Shown here in pieces: positions 18,522 to 26,608 of a stretch of 64,000 nucleotides of DNA. Source of the stretch: Bacillota bacterium (lineage in GTDB: Bacteria > Bacillota > Limnochordia > DTU087); assembly GCA_012798695.1 (NCBI GenBank), contig JAAZMR010000070.1, positions 1 through 64,000 on the forward strand. Direction: 5' to 3'. The notes below the pieces were generated by a model that worked only from the letters and a program-made list of their open reading frames with translations, was not told where the DNA came from and did not search any database. How positions within the stretch are numbered: position 1 is the first letter of the stretch; every line of letters begins with the position of its first letter. The position numbers and the translations under genes were made by a program.

Positions 18522-19529
18522 GTGAGGGTTGGAATCGTAGGATTGGGCACTATGGGTACTACCCATGCAGCCGGTTACCAGAATATCGGGGATTGTGAGC
18601 TGGTGGCCGTGGCCGATATTCAACCAGAGCGGCGGGCACGCACAGCCAAAGGTTATGGGGTACGGGGCTATGCTACTCTTGCTGATATGCTCTCTGCAGA
18701 GACGCTGGATGTAATCGATGTATGTCTACCGACTCATCTGCATCGTGAGCATGTGGAGATGGCTGCTGCAGCGGGCAAACATGTCTTCTGCGAAAAACCT
18801 TTGGCTCGCGATCGAGCCGAGGGTGAGGCAATGGTGGAGGCGTGTCGCAAGGCGGGGGTAACACTTGGTGTTGGCCATGTAGTCAGGTTCTTTCCGGAGT
18901 ATCGGCATGCCCACAAGATCATTCAAAGTGGGGAGCTAGGTAATGTCGGTACGGTATATACCTATCGTGGTGGGGGAGGATTTCCCACGGCTTGGCAGGA
19001 TTGGTATGCCAACTATGCGTGGAGTGGTGGCCTCACACTGGATATGATCATCCATGACTTTGACTTTCTGCGTTGGACCCTGGGTGATGTGGAACGGGTA
19101 TATGCCAAAAGCACCTTTGGCCGTGACTATAATCGTCTAGAACATGTGTTGGTCAGTCTTCGGTTCGAAAATGGAGTGATCGGCAATGTAGAGGGTACAT
19201 GGCTGAATGTGGGCGGTTTTGGCACGAAGTTCGAGTTTGCCTGTGAGAACGGGCTTTTGATCCATGACTCCAAATCAGCCAGTGCGTTTCGCAGCTACCG
19301 GCAAAGCAACAGTTCGCCAGCAGGTAGCCCAGGTGTGGCTGTACCGGAAAGCCCGATGGATAAGGATCCCTATACCCTGGAGTTAGAACATTTTATTCAG
19401 TGTTTGCATGAGGGCAAGGAGCCGTTGATTAATGGTCAAGAGGCTCTGCAGGCGGTTAACATAGCTGTGGCTGCCCTGGAATCGATCAAAACTGGGAGGC
19501 CGATAACCTTAAGGCCGGAAAGGGGGTAA
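18522..19529 (+). CDS. Gfo/Idh/MocA-family NAD(P)-dependent oxidoreductase
   Basis: Predicted sugar or sugar-alcohol dehydrogenase/oxidoreductase. The N-terminal Rossmann fold opens with MRVGIVGLGTMG, then VADIQPE and the family signature CEKPLA. The C-terminal alpha/beta domain carries the 'LDMIIHDFDFLRWTLG' block with the usual catalytic-region histidine and aspartate. The frame is open from TTG 18498, but GGAGG at 18509-18513 is placed 8 bases from GTG 18522, which also gives the canonical N-terminus; 335 residues result. It pairs with the next gene of the same family, suggesting a two-step sugar conversion. Confidence 0.9.
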   Translation: MRVGIVGLGTMGTTHAAGYQNIGDCELVAVADIQPERRARTAKGYGVRGYATLADMLSAETLDVIDVCLPTHLHREHVEMAAAAGKHVFCEKPLARDRAEGEAMVEACRKAGVTLGVGHVVRFFPEYRHAHKIIQSGELGNVGTVYTYRGGGGFPTAWQDWYANYAWSGGLTLDMIIHDFDFLRWTLGDVERVYAKSTFGRDYNRLEHVLVSLRFENGVIGNVEGTWLNVGGFGTKFEFACENGLLIHDSKSASAFRSYRQSNSSPAGSPGVAVPESPMDKDPYTLELEHFIQCLHEGKEPLINGQEALQAVNIAVAALESIKTGRPITLRPERG

Positions 19530-19533
19530 AGTG

Positions 19534-20514
19534 ATGATGAAGCTCGGTATTATGAGTTTTGCCCATATGCACGCATATAGCTACGCAGATGTTATCAAGA
19601 AGCTGCCAGGCGCGGAACTCGTGGGTATTGCTGATGAGAATCAGGATCGTGGTAGACAGGTAGCGGATTATCTTGACACCAGGTATTATCCAACCTACGA
19701 GGATCTACTCAAGAGCGAAATAGATGGTGTGATTATCACGGCAGCCAACCGCGATCACCGGGAATTGACGGAGATGGCCGCGGCGGCTGGCAAGGACATA
19801 CTCTGTGAGAAACCAATTGCCACTACTCTGGAAGATGCTAAGGCTATGGAAAAAATTACCCGAGAGGCTGGGGTCAAGTTCCAAATGGCCTTTCCCTGCC
19901 GTTACATTCCTGCTGTGCAACGGCTGAAGACTCAGTATGAAAGCGGCAGCCTGGGGCGGATTCTGGCCATTCGTGGGACCAACCATGGGCGCATGCCCGG
20001 TGGGTTTTTCATTGACCCTCAAGCGGCTGGAGGCGGGGCTGTCATCGATCATACAGTGCATTTGGTGGATCTAGTCCGCTGGGTTTTCCAGACGGAATTT
20101 CGGGAAGTATATTGCGAGATGGATCGTCGCTTCCATGATATTCCTACTGAAGATTGCGGCCTTTTGACGTTAGAGCTGACTAATGGGGCCTTCATGACTT
20201 TAGACCCCAGCTGGTCCAAACCAGATTGTTTCTACACTTGGGGAGATCTTTATATGCAAGTTGTAGGCACAGAAATGGTCACCGAGGTAGATATGATGCG
20301 TCAAAGCTTGGAACGGATCAGCCCTGAAGCCCCTAATTACCGGTGGGAATTTTGGGGAGCTAACAGTGATTACTATCTCGTCAAGGAATTTGTGGACAGC
20401 TTCCGAGAACAGCGGGAACCCAGTATTAGCGCACTAGATGGTATTCGAGCTCTAGAAGTGGCTGTGGGTGCCTATGAATCGGCGAGGACAGGCCAGCCGG
20501 TTAAGCTCAGGTAA
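19534..20514 (+). CDS. Gfo/Idh/MocA-family oxidoreductase (second copy)
   Basis: Second dehydrogenase of the family, 326 residues, only modestly similar to its neighbour. The Rossmann N-terminus is MKLGIMSFAHMHAYSYADV, where the usual GxGxxG is replaced by SFAHMH. This variant occurs in family branches that bind the cofactor loosely or act on sugar derivatives. CEKPIATT and GGGAVIDHTVHLVDLVRW are intact. GGGGG at 19522-19526 favours ATG 19534 over the GTG at 19531. Only 4 bases separate it from the previous stop, so the pair is an operon. Confidence 0.88.
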   Translation: MMKLGIMSFAHMHAYSYADVIKKLPGAELVGIADENQDRGRQVADYLDTRYYPTYEDLLKSEIDGVIITAANRDHRELTEMAAAAGKDILCEKPIATTLEDAKAMEKITREAGVKFQMAFPCRYIPAVQRLKTQYESGSLGRILAIRGTNHGRMPGGFFIDPQAAGGGAVIDHTVHLVDLVRWVFQTEFREVYCEMDRRFHDIPTEDCGLLTLELTNGAFMTLDPSWSKPDCFYTWGDLYMQVVGTEMVTEVDMMRQSLERISPEAPNYRWEFWGANSDYYLVKEFVDSFREQREPSISALDGIRALEVAVGAYESARTGQPVKLR

Positions 20515-20560
20515 GATCAATTCTGGCCACTAGTGCAGCTTCTGGGATGCAAGAATCACT

Positions 20561-20596
20561 AGGAGGTTAGGTGTCAGTTCGACACCGCTTGTTATG
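20561..20596 (+). promoter_or_regulatory. Split ribosome binding site with an intervening hairpin
   Basis: AGGAGG (20561-20566) is 27 bases from the ATG at 20594, too far to work directly. GGTGTC (20570-20575) and GACACC (20581-20586) form a 6-bp hairpin between them. Folding it would reduce the effective spacing to about 10 bases. No in-frame start lies closer. Confidence 0.5.
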
Positions 20597-21346
20597 GATG
20601 GAGAGACCTTTCGGACTCTAAGGCAGCAAAGGGGTTTGACTTTACAGGACGTAGCTGATCGCAGCGGCCTTTCACGTTCCTATCTGAGCGAAATTGAAAA
20701 TGGGAAAAAACAACCTTCGGTCAAGGCTTTGGAGGCTATAGCGGCGGCGTTGAATGTTTCACTGGAAGTGCTTCTGCCAGAGGCAAAAAAGGAAGCAGAA
20801 TTGGGAGAACGGCTGAGAGCAGCCCGGGAAAGGGAAGGCCTGTCGATGGCTGAGGCGGCCGAAGCTGCCGGCATATCGCCTGGCTATCTGGGTGAGATCG
20901 AGCGTGGGCAATCACTGCCGTCAGTGAATACCCTCAAGCAGCTGGCCGATGTCGTGGCACTGCCCCTTTCCCATGCTCTGCACTGTGGCACCATTGGAGA
21001 TAAGATAAGGATGCTGCGAGAACGCTTGGGGTTATCTCGGGCCGAGCTGGCGCGAATGGCGGATGTGACACCGAGTTTCATTGCCCAGTTAGAGTATAAT
21101 AAGACCCAAGCCTCCCTGCCGACACTGCGGCGCATAGCTGAGTGCCTGGGGGTTTCGCCCTGTTATCTGATTTTGGAAAATGATCATGCAGAAGAATTGA
21201 TTCGGGTGCTCAATCCCGAGCTGAGGCAGCTCTTGCAGGAACCCCGGGTAGAGCTGGTACTGCGGATGGTCTGTGACATGACGGACAAGGAATTCGAGTT
21301 CTTGCTGCAGTTTATTCGCTTACTAAAGCAAAGTGGTTTGCAGTAA
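20594..21346 (+). CDS. Transcriptional regulator with three tandem XRE (HTH_3) domains
   Basis: DNA-binding protein of 250 residues with three consecutive Cro/CI-type helix-turn-helix domains at about 5-61, 71-127 and 136-192. Each has the pattern R..RGL/EGLS/LGLS, two short helices, and a recognition region ending in a YLSEIENGK-, YLGEIERGQ- or FIAQLEYNK-type stretch, followed by PSVKAL/PSVNTL/LPTLRR. The last 55 residues are helical and contain no known effector domain. Most XRE regulators have one such domain. The target is unknown; the adjacent flavoprotein gene 39 bases downstream is a candidate. Confidence 0.88.
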   Translation: MDGETFRTLRQQRGLTLQDVADRSGLSRSYLSEIENGKKQPSVKALEAIAAALNVSLEVLLPEAKKEAELGERLRAAREREGLSMAEAAEAAGISPGYLGEIERGQSLPSVNTLKQLADVVALPLSHALHCGTIGDKIRMLRERLGLSRAELARMADVTPSFIAQLEYNKTQASLPTLRRIAECLGVSPCYLILENDHAEELIRVLNPELRQLLQEPRVELVLRMVCDMTDKEFEFLLQFIRLLKQSGLQ

Positions 21347-21385
21347 ATCGTAGGTTTTGCGGATGCTGGAAAAAGGGGTAGCATA

Positions 21386-22894
21386 ATGGCAAAAGAACTG
21401 GATGTCGTAGTCATTGGCGGTGGTGTTGCCGGTTTGACGGCAGCTGCCTATCTGGCCCAGGCGGGGCTGAGTGTCTGTGTGCTGGAACAACACCATAAGC
21501 TCGGAGGCTTAGCCGGGGCTTTTGCCCGGGGGGAGTATCTATTTGAGCAGGCCCTGCAATCGGTTGTGGGCTGCCATCCAGGTGGGACGATCAACAGATG
21601 TAGGGAAGAGCTGGGCCTTACTTTGAGTTTCAAGCAGCTGGATCCTTGTAGCCGTCAGATTGGCCCCGGCTTTGATATTCTCCTTTCTTCTGATGTAGGG
21701 CAGTGGACTAGTGAGCTGTGTCGATTGTTTCCCAAGGAGGCCGCGGGGATCCAGCGGTTGGTGGCTGATGCAGTGAAACTTTTCCGGCGGATACCGGAGG
21801 CTCCCAAGAAGCCCCAAGAGCTGATCTCTAAATGGGAAATGTTTAGGATCGGGTTAGCCACCATGTGGAATATGAAACTCTATAGAAAATACGCGGGGCT
21901 CAATATCCAAGATTTACTGTTCCAGGAGTTTAAAGATCCACAACTGCGTACTTTCTTTTATTCCCTCTGTCCGGTAGGTGCCGCTTCGGCAATATTGCTT
22001 TTGACCACGATTGGGTGGATTAGAGAACAGCATCTATACTACCCGGTTGGTGGTGGACAAGCGATCATTGAGAGCCTGCGGCATGTCATCCAAGAAAACG
22101 GGGGAGAGATCCATTGCGGAACTGAAGTCGAGAGGATATTGGTGGAAGATGGTCGGGCCATCGGCGTAGTATTGGCCAACACGGAAAGCGTCCACAGCGA
22201 TTCTGTGGTGGCAGCCTGTGATGCCATGCAGTTATACGGTGAACTGATTCCCAAGGGCGAAGTACCGGAATATGTTCTGGAGGACCTGGGCGATCTGGAG
22301 CCTTGGCCTTCATATTTCTTGATTTCCTTAGGGGTAGATGATGGGATTACAGACTTGGCTTGCTGGCATCATCGTCTAACCTATTGCCCTGCCTTGATGG
22401 ATGCTATGGAAAGTGAAGACCCGACCCACTGGTTGCTCAATGTGGTGGATCACAGCTATGCAGATACCTTACATGCACCGAGTGGATATCGCAGCCTAGC
22501 GGTGGGTGCTCAGGTACCTTTTGAGTATCGACAGAGGTGGCAGACAATTGGCGAGATGAGGGGCCCTGAGTACTTAGCCTTGAAGGAAGAGATTGCCGTG
22601 AATCTCCTTGCCTCTGCGGAGAGGTTACTGCCCGGTTTGCGGGAACGGGTCAAGGTGGCAGATGTGGCTACACCAATTACATACCGACGCTATACGGGGA
22701 ATTGGAGAGGCGCCCGGAGAGGTTGGTTGCCGACGGTTGAGACTATGACCCATATCAAACGCGAGAAGACGCTGTTACCCGGTCTGTTTCAGTGTGGCCA
22801 TTGGCAGGTCCACTCTGGCAGCATCAGTAGTGCCATGCAATCGGGGAAGAATGCAGCACTATTGATCATGAAAGAGGCTGAAGGTGGCAAATAG
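21386..22894 (+). CDS. Phytoene dehydrogenase/CrtISO-like FAD-dependent oxidoreductase
   Basis: Flavoprotein of 502 residues in the amine-oxidase-like/phytoene-desaturase superfamily. The N-terminal dinucleotide-binding motif VVVIGGGVAGLTAAAYLAQAG and the following LEQHHKLGG bind FAD. The C-terminal 'LFQCGHWQVHSGSISSAMQSGKNAA' is the second FAD contact found in carotenoid isomerase and retinol saturase relatives. No other carotenoid genes are present, so the substrate is unknown. Start ATG has AGGGG 7 bases upstream. It may be controlled by the triple-HTH protein encoded immediately before it. Confidence 0.85.
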   Translation: MAKELDVVVIGGGVAGLTAAAYLAQAGLSVCVLEQHHKLGGLAGAFARGEYLFEQALQSVVGCHPGGTINRCREELGLTLSFKQLDPCSRQIGPGFDILLSSDVGQWTSELCRLFPKEAAGIQRLVADAVKLFRRIPEAPKKPQELISKWEMFRIGLATMWNMKLYRKYAGLNIQDLLFQEFKDPQLRTFFYSLCPVGAASAILLLTTIGWIREQHLYYPVGGGQAIIESLRHVIQENGGEIHCGTEVERILVEDGRAIGVVLANTESVHSDSVVAACDAMQLYGELIPKGEVPEYVLEDLGDLEPWPSYFLISLGVDDGITDLACWHHRLTYCPALMDAMESEDPTHWLLNVVDHSYADTLHAPSGYRSLAVGAQVPFEYRQRWQTIGEMRGPEYLALKEEIAVNLLASAERLLPGLRERVKVADVATPITYRRYTGNWRGARRGWLPTVETMTHIKREKTLLPGLFQCGHWQVHSGSISSAMQSGKNAALLIMKEAEGGK

Positions 22895-22931
22895 GTCACG
22901 GAAGAGGCCATAACCACCCGAGGACCTAATA

Positions 22932-23270
22932 TCAGTTGGTCATTGGCTCTGGATCAGGTTTAGATGTACTTTGTAGTTTGGCGTTCTCCGCCTCCGCCAC
23001 GGCTCGCTTCTTGGCGACTTCTACCATGAGTTTATCTTGGAAGGAGATGCCCCGCAGCTTCTCCCACAAGCTAGGCGGATGGACTCGAGCCGATACCCGT
23101 GGTGATGCTTTATACCAGGCACACTTGGGTCCATTAATTGCTTCTACCTGAGCAGTAGCTTGATAGAGTGTGACTCTAATTCCCCAGACCTGATGTGGGG
23201 CTATTTCTGTATATACCGCCATTTTGTCAGTGGGGCGGGTCCAGATGCCTTGAGTAAGCAACCTATACAT
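22932..23270 (-). CDS. Conserved-looking hypothetical protein of 112 residues
   Basis: No family is recognised. The protein opens with 'RLLTQGIWTRPTDKMAVYTE', has a central beta-like stretch with the PRVSARVHPPSLWEKLRG block, and ends in a charged, probably helical tail. There is no signal peptide or membrane segment. An in-frame stop lies just upstream of ATG 23270, which fixes the start region, but no strong Shine-Dalgarno site is seen. It lies downstream of the zinc-ribbon gene on the same strand and may depend on it for translation. Protein-like composition and strand organisation support it as real, with moderate certainty. Confidence 0.55.
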   Translation of the reverse strand: MYRLLTQGIWTRPTDKMAVYTEIAPHQVWGIRVTLYQATAQVEAINGPKCAWYKASPRVSARVHPPSLWEKLRGISFQDKLMVEVAKKRAVAEAENAKLQSTSKPDPEPMTN

Positions 23271-23385
23271 GTAGTCTCATCCCATCGCTGCACATAGTGA
23301 CTAGTGTCTAGATTCCTTGATGGAGTTTCCCGAACAACGGATGGGATCCCTGCTTGGAGAGCATTGCTTGTGTTTAGTATTTTGG

Positions 23386-23541
23386 CTAATCAGCCGGTGT
23401 ATTCTCTTCGGTTCCCCAGAGCTTCCCCAATAGGCTGGTCTCTTGTTCTAGACAGGTCGGGCAGCGTACTACACCGGAGACTAGGTCAAAGTGAGGATTG
23501 TCGGTTTCCTGGCCACATTTCATACAGACATAGTTCGGCAT
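23386..23541 (-). CDS. Small zinc-ribbon protein, 51 residues
   Basis: Very small cytosolic protein with two CxxC pairs: VCMKCGQE at residues 5-12 and VRCPTCLEQE at 25-34. Together they form a complete four-cysteine zinc ribbon. The tail is acidic. ATG is preceded by GGGGAGGTGA, a near-perfect Shine-Dalgarno sequence with good spacing, which makes this a confident gene despite its length. It may bind nucleic acid or a protein partner; the sequence does not say. It belongs to a minus-strand group between the CBM25 gene and the 112-residue gene. Confidence 0.8.
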   Translation of the reverse strand: MPNYVCMKCGQETDNPHFDLVSGVVRCPTCLEQETSLLGKLWGTEENTPAD

Positions 23542-23614
23542 ACTCTCACCTCCCCGTAGTTTTCCTGGAAGCCGGAAGTGTTCTGGGCATGTAGGCTATA
23601 CGGCGTATGAGACG

Positions 23615-23646
23615 GGGCGAAACCTCTGTACTGCGTGGTTTCGCCC
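23615..23646. repeat. 10-bp inverted repeat between CBM25 and zinc-ribbon genes
   Basis: GGGCGAAACC and GGTTTCGCCC are separated by 12 bases. Read on the minus strand, no T tract follows, so it is more likely an mRNA-stabilising or attenuating hairpin than a full terminator. It could also act on plus-strand RNA, where CCTTTATTAG follows. Confidence 0.6.
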
Positions 23647-23686
23647 TCCCTTTATTAGATTATGCTGGATGGGTGGTTGGTGTACC

Positions 23687-23980
23687 CTAGTGTACGCGGA
23701 TGGTCCAGTCTAGGCCATTGTTGTTGTCCCAGTTCATAGCACTGTCGTGGAAACAGAAGTTTACTTCGTCTCTAGCCGAAGCTCTGATCATAGAATTGAA
23801 GGAGCCTATGTGACTGCGCATCATCGGCACCGTAGTCGGGCTTTTCCACCCATCAACCCCAAAATGCAGGTAGACCTGATCCGCACCACTCTGGCGAAGG
23901 AGGCCATCGTAGTTTATGGTAATATCTTGATTCTGATATGGGTTACTAGGTTCAATAGAGACTCCATGGATCAACTGCAT
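23687..23980 (-). CDS. Stand-alone carbohydrate-binding module, CBM25-like
   Basis: The whole 97-residue protein is one beta-sandwich carbohydrate-binding domain of the CBM25 type, normally fused to secreted amylases. Diagnostic stretches are SIEPSNPYQNQDITINYDGLL, SGADQVYLHFGVDGW and EVNFCFHDSAMNWDNNNGLDW; the last carries the conserved aromatic and asparagine-rich ligand site. There is no signal peptide and no catalytic domain. A GGGGTTGA site lies about 9 bases before ATG. A free intracellular CBM25 suggests binding to stored glycogen-like polymer or a regulatory role; this is inference. Confidence 0.8.
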   Translation of the reverse strand: MQLIHGVSIEPSNPYQNQDITINYDGLLRQSGADQVYLHFGVDGWKSPTTVPMMRSHIGSFNSMIRASARDEVNFCFHDSAMNWDNNNGLDWTIRVH

Positions 23981-24332
23981 GAACTCAACCCCTTTTTCAA
24001 AGTTTCACAGACCTAGGTTACCCGTTGCCCATGGGAGTCATGCATACTCCCAAAGGTTGTATCTGGAAGATTCTTGAGGTGATTACATTTTCAACACTAC
24101 ATGTCGAACTAAGGAAAAGGAGGATTGTGAGCGCTTGTGTAGTATTGGAGAGGGGTAATAGGTGGAACCCTAGATCCGTGGAGGACTGGAGAGATTCGCA
24201 GGATTTTGTGTCCGCCTAGAGATGTGCCACCGGCCTTAGGGAAGAGGCGAGGCGTTGCCTGTCGATGATGAGGCCGGACGCCAGGTAGCCAGAGTATGCG
24301 CTTTTGCCGGAGGCCTGGGAGGAGGTCCTATT
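23981..24332. other. Intergenic region between divergent CBM25 and CoA-transferase genes
   Basis: These 352 bases should hold two divergent promoters. No clear -35/-10 pair is seen. AGGAGG at 24118-24123 precedes a GTG that would open a 31-codon frame, which has no recognisable protein features. TTGTGAGCGCTTGTG at 24125-24139 vaguely resembles a LacI-family half-operator but is not symmetrical enough to call. Confidence 0.4.
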
Positions 24333-25652
24333 TTGCTCACTATCACCAAGAGTGTGCAGCACAAGTACAAAGACAAACTAATGACACCAGAGGAGGCGGT
24401 ATCCAGGATCGAGAGCAATTCCACCGTTATCCAGCCATTGGGTGCCGGCGAGCCTCCAGCCCTGCTGGAGGCGGTCGCGGCTGCGGTGAAAGCCGGTGAT
24501 TTGCGGAACATAACTATGCATGCTATGCTGCCGCTGACCAACACGATGCAGACGGTATTGCGTTCTGACCTGCCCCCTGAGATCAATTGGGAATCGTATT
24601 TCTTTAGTGGTGTAGATCGCAAAGCCTATCGAGAGGGAAGGGCAACATATACACCTAACCTTTTCTACCAGGCGCCTCGGATCTTTTCGGAATTCCGCCA
24701 GATCGATACGGCTATTACAGCTGTTTCCCCTATGGATCGCCATGGTTGTTTTAGTTTGGGTGTATCAGTTGACTATAACATAGAGGTTTGCCGCAAAGCT
24801 CGTCAGGTGATTGTTGAAGTGAACCCCAACATGCCCCGTACTCATGGTGCCGGGTTTTTACATATCGACGAGGTCGATGCTGTTGTGGAACACGAGGCAC
24901 CTTTATCGGAATTGGAACCACCCACGTTTGGTCCCGAAGATGAAAAGATCGGCCAACTGATCGCCGAGATGATTCCCAATGGTGCGACTTTGCAATTGGG
25001 GATAGGGGGAATCCCCAGTGCCGTAATCAAGTATTTAATGGACCATCGGGACTTGGGTATCCATACAGAGATGCTCAGTGATGGTCTGATGGAATTGATG
25101 CTTGCCGGGGTGGCGACTGGCCGCTGCAAGACAGTCCATCCATACAAAGCAGTTATAGCCTTTGCCACCGGCACCCGACGCTTATACGATTTCCTTGATG
25201 ACAATCCCATGATCGAAGCCCATCCAGTGCAATATGTGAATGATCCGGCATTGATTGCCAGAAATTATCAGCAAATTGCTATTAATGCCGCCCTACAGGT
25301 CGATCTCACAGGCCAATGCTGTGCAGAGTCTTTCGGTGTCCAGCAATATAGTGGTACCGGCGGGCAACTGGATTTCACCAGAGGGGCGTTTGATTCACCT
25401 GGGGGTAAAGCCATTCTGGCTTTCAACTCCACAGCCAAGAGAGGGGAATTCTCCCGGATCGTGCCTACCTTGAGCCCCGGAGCAGTGGTCACTACTCCCA
25501 GGACTGATGTGCACTATATAGTTACTGAATATGGAGTAGCCCAGCTGAAAGGCAAGTCCTTGCGGGAAAGGGCCCGCCTGCTAATCGGTTTGGCCCATCC
25601 CAAATTCCGAGATGTGCTTAGATCAGAGGCCAGAAAAATAGGTTTGCTATAG
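24333..25652 (+). CDS. Acetyl-CoA hydrolase/transferase family CoA-transferase
   Basis: Cytosolic CoA-transferase of 439 residues, related to 4-hydroxybutyrate and butyryl-CoA:acetate CoA-transferases. The N-terminal domain begins KYKDKLMTPEEAVSRI. The C-terminal domain has LQLGIGGIPSAVIKYL, followed by HTEMLSDG, which carries the catalytic glutamate, and the late block VHYIVTEYGVAQLKGKSLRERA. The frame is open from 24255, but GGGAGGAGG at 24317-24325 points to TTG 24333. It probably moves CoA between short-chain acids during fermentation. It stands alone, and the acid substrate cannot be told from sequence. Confidence 0.9.
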   Translation: MLTITKSVQHKYKDKLMTPEEAVSRIESNSTVIQPLGAGEPPALLEAVAAAVKAGDLRNITMHAMLPLTNTMQTVLRSDLPPEINWESYFFSGVDRKAYREGRATYTPNLFYQAPRIFSEFRQIDTAITAVSPMDRHGCFSLGVSVDYNIEVCRKARQVIVEVNPNMPRTHGAGFLHIDEVDAVVEHEAPLSELEPPTFGPEDEKIGQLIAEMIPNGATLQLGIGGIPSAVIKYLMDHRDLGIHTEMLSDGLMELMLAGVATGRCKTVHPYKAVIAFATGTRRLYDFLDDNPMIEAHPVQYVNDPALIARNYQQIAINAALQVDLTGQCCAESFGVQQYSGTGGQLDFTRGAFDSPGGKAILAFNSTAKRGEFSRIVPTLSPGAVVTTPRTDVHYIVTEYGVAQLKGKSLRERARLLIGLAHPKFRDVLRSEARKIGLL

Positions 25653-25656
25653 CACT

Positions 25657-25683
25657 AAGCCGGGCATGAAAGAGGCCCGGCTT
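25657..25683. terminator. Bidirectional terminator between convergent genes
   Basis: AAGCCGGGC and GCCCGGCTT form a 9-bp perfect stem with a 9-base loop. CTTTAT follows on the plus strand. It lies between the CoA-transferase gene and the convergent metallophosphoesterase gene. Confidence 0.8.
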
Positions 25684-25742
25684 TATGATGTGTGGTGTAT
25701 ATAATGTTGTTTTGCCACAAAATGCGGCTTGTAGAAGTGGTA

Positions 25743-26444
25743 TCAGCCTAGGCTGGTGATATATGATGGCTTAAAGCCAATGGCATCACAGGCTACTAGG
25801 TGGTAGGAGATACCTCGATGCACACCGGTAAGGGCCTGCCTATGTGATTGCCCGTGGAGATGGCCATATACGCAGTATTCTACGCCCGCTGCTTCCATGA
25901 TCTCAGTAAATCCCGAGGGTATTCGGCTTTCATCGGTAGGAGGATAATGGAGCATAACTATATAGGGCATGTAATTGCTGTCCTTGGCTGATTTCAAGGA
26001 GAGCTGCAACCTTTCTAGCTCCCGGAGATAGATCTTCTCATCCTCGGCAGTGAAATCAGCTGCCGTAGGGCATTTCCACCCCCTGCTGCCGCAAATCGCC
26101 AATCGGCCAGGGAGTGGGAAAAAATCGTTTTGCAGGGCAAAGACATTATCGGGAAGCCGGTTGCGGAGCCGAGTAATGCTTTTCCACCATAGGTCATGAT
26201 TACCTTTTACCAGCAGGGTTGTGCCTGGGAGGGTGCCGAGAAAATCCAAATCCGGGCCAGCGGCATCCAGCTTCATAGCCCAGGAGAGGTCGCCTGGAGA
26301 AAGCACCAGATCTGCTGGGGTCACTGTTGCTTTCCAGGCGGTGGCGATGCGGTCTATGTGGTTAGACCAGTCAGGGCCGAAAATGTCCATAGGTTTATCT
26401 TCTCCCCCAGGGAGATGTAAATCACTAATACCATATATATGCAT
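25743..26444 (-). CDS. Metallophosphoesterase (calcineurin-like)
   Basis: Cytosolic metal-dependent phosphoesterase of 233 residues. All five superfamily metal-binding motifs are present in order: DLHL near the N-terminus, GDLSW, GNHD, H in MLHYPP, and GHLHG near the C-terminus. The protein is close to the uncharacterised YkuE/YpbG-like group. An in-frame GTG 21 bases upstream gives a longer form, but MHIYGISDLHL is the usual N-terminus for the family, so ATG 26444 was chosen. Substrate is unknown. It is divergent from the FlgN-like gene. Confidence 0.9.
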   Translation of the reverse strand: MHIYGISDLHLPGGEDKPMDIFGPDWSNHIDRIATAWKATVTPADLVLSPGDLSWAMKLDAAGPDLDFLGTLPGTTLLVKGNHDLWWKSITRLRNRLPDNVFALQNDFFPLPGRLAICGSRGWKCPTAADFTAEDEKIYLRELERLQLSLKSAKDSNYMPYIVMLHYPPTDESRIPSGFTEIMEAAGVEYCVYGHLHGQSHRQALTGVHRGISYHLVACDAIGFKPSYITSLG

Positions 26445-26505
26445 TGATGAGTGCCAGCCTCCCACTCTATTTAGGTCCCAGAGAAATCGACATTTCTTCC
26501 AAGAG

Positions 26506-26549
26506 TAGATTTCTTCTGGTAGGAGTTTTTTCCTCTTCGAAGAAATCTA
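26506..26549. promoter_or_regulatory. Large interrupted palindrome in a divergent intergenic region
   Basis: TAGATTTCTTC (26506-26516) and GAAGAAATCTA (26539-26549) are perfect 11-base inverted repeats. Between them, AGGA and TCCT also pair. A second palindrome, TCTTCGAAGA, spans 26534-26543. The element lies between the divergent metallophosphoesterase and FlgN-like genes and could be an operator or an RNA hairpin. Confidence 0.55.
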
Positions 26550-26608
26550 TTATGTTTAGGGCTATTAGTTATCCGCTATTAAAGAACCCGTTAGGCGGTG
26601 AACAAGTG

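Noticed and set aside
24125-24139. LacI/cre-like site TTGTGAGCGCTTGTG
   Set aside because: Asymmetric and mismatched in the right half; likely chance.
24127-24219. 31-codon frame after AGGAGG with GTG start
   Set aside because: Spacing of only three bases, no protein features, no terminator.
24255-24332. Longer CoA-transferase N-terminus
   Set aside because: Not family-like; GGGAGGAGG is spaced for TTG 24333.
26444-26608. Longer FlgN-like N-terminus
   Set aside because: Covers the divergent promoter region and palindrome; composition unlike the rest of the protein.
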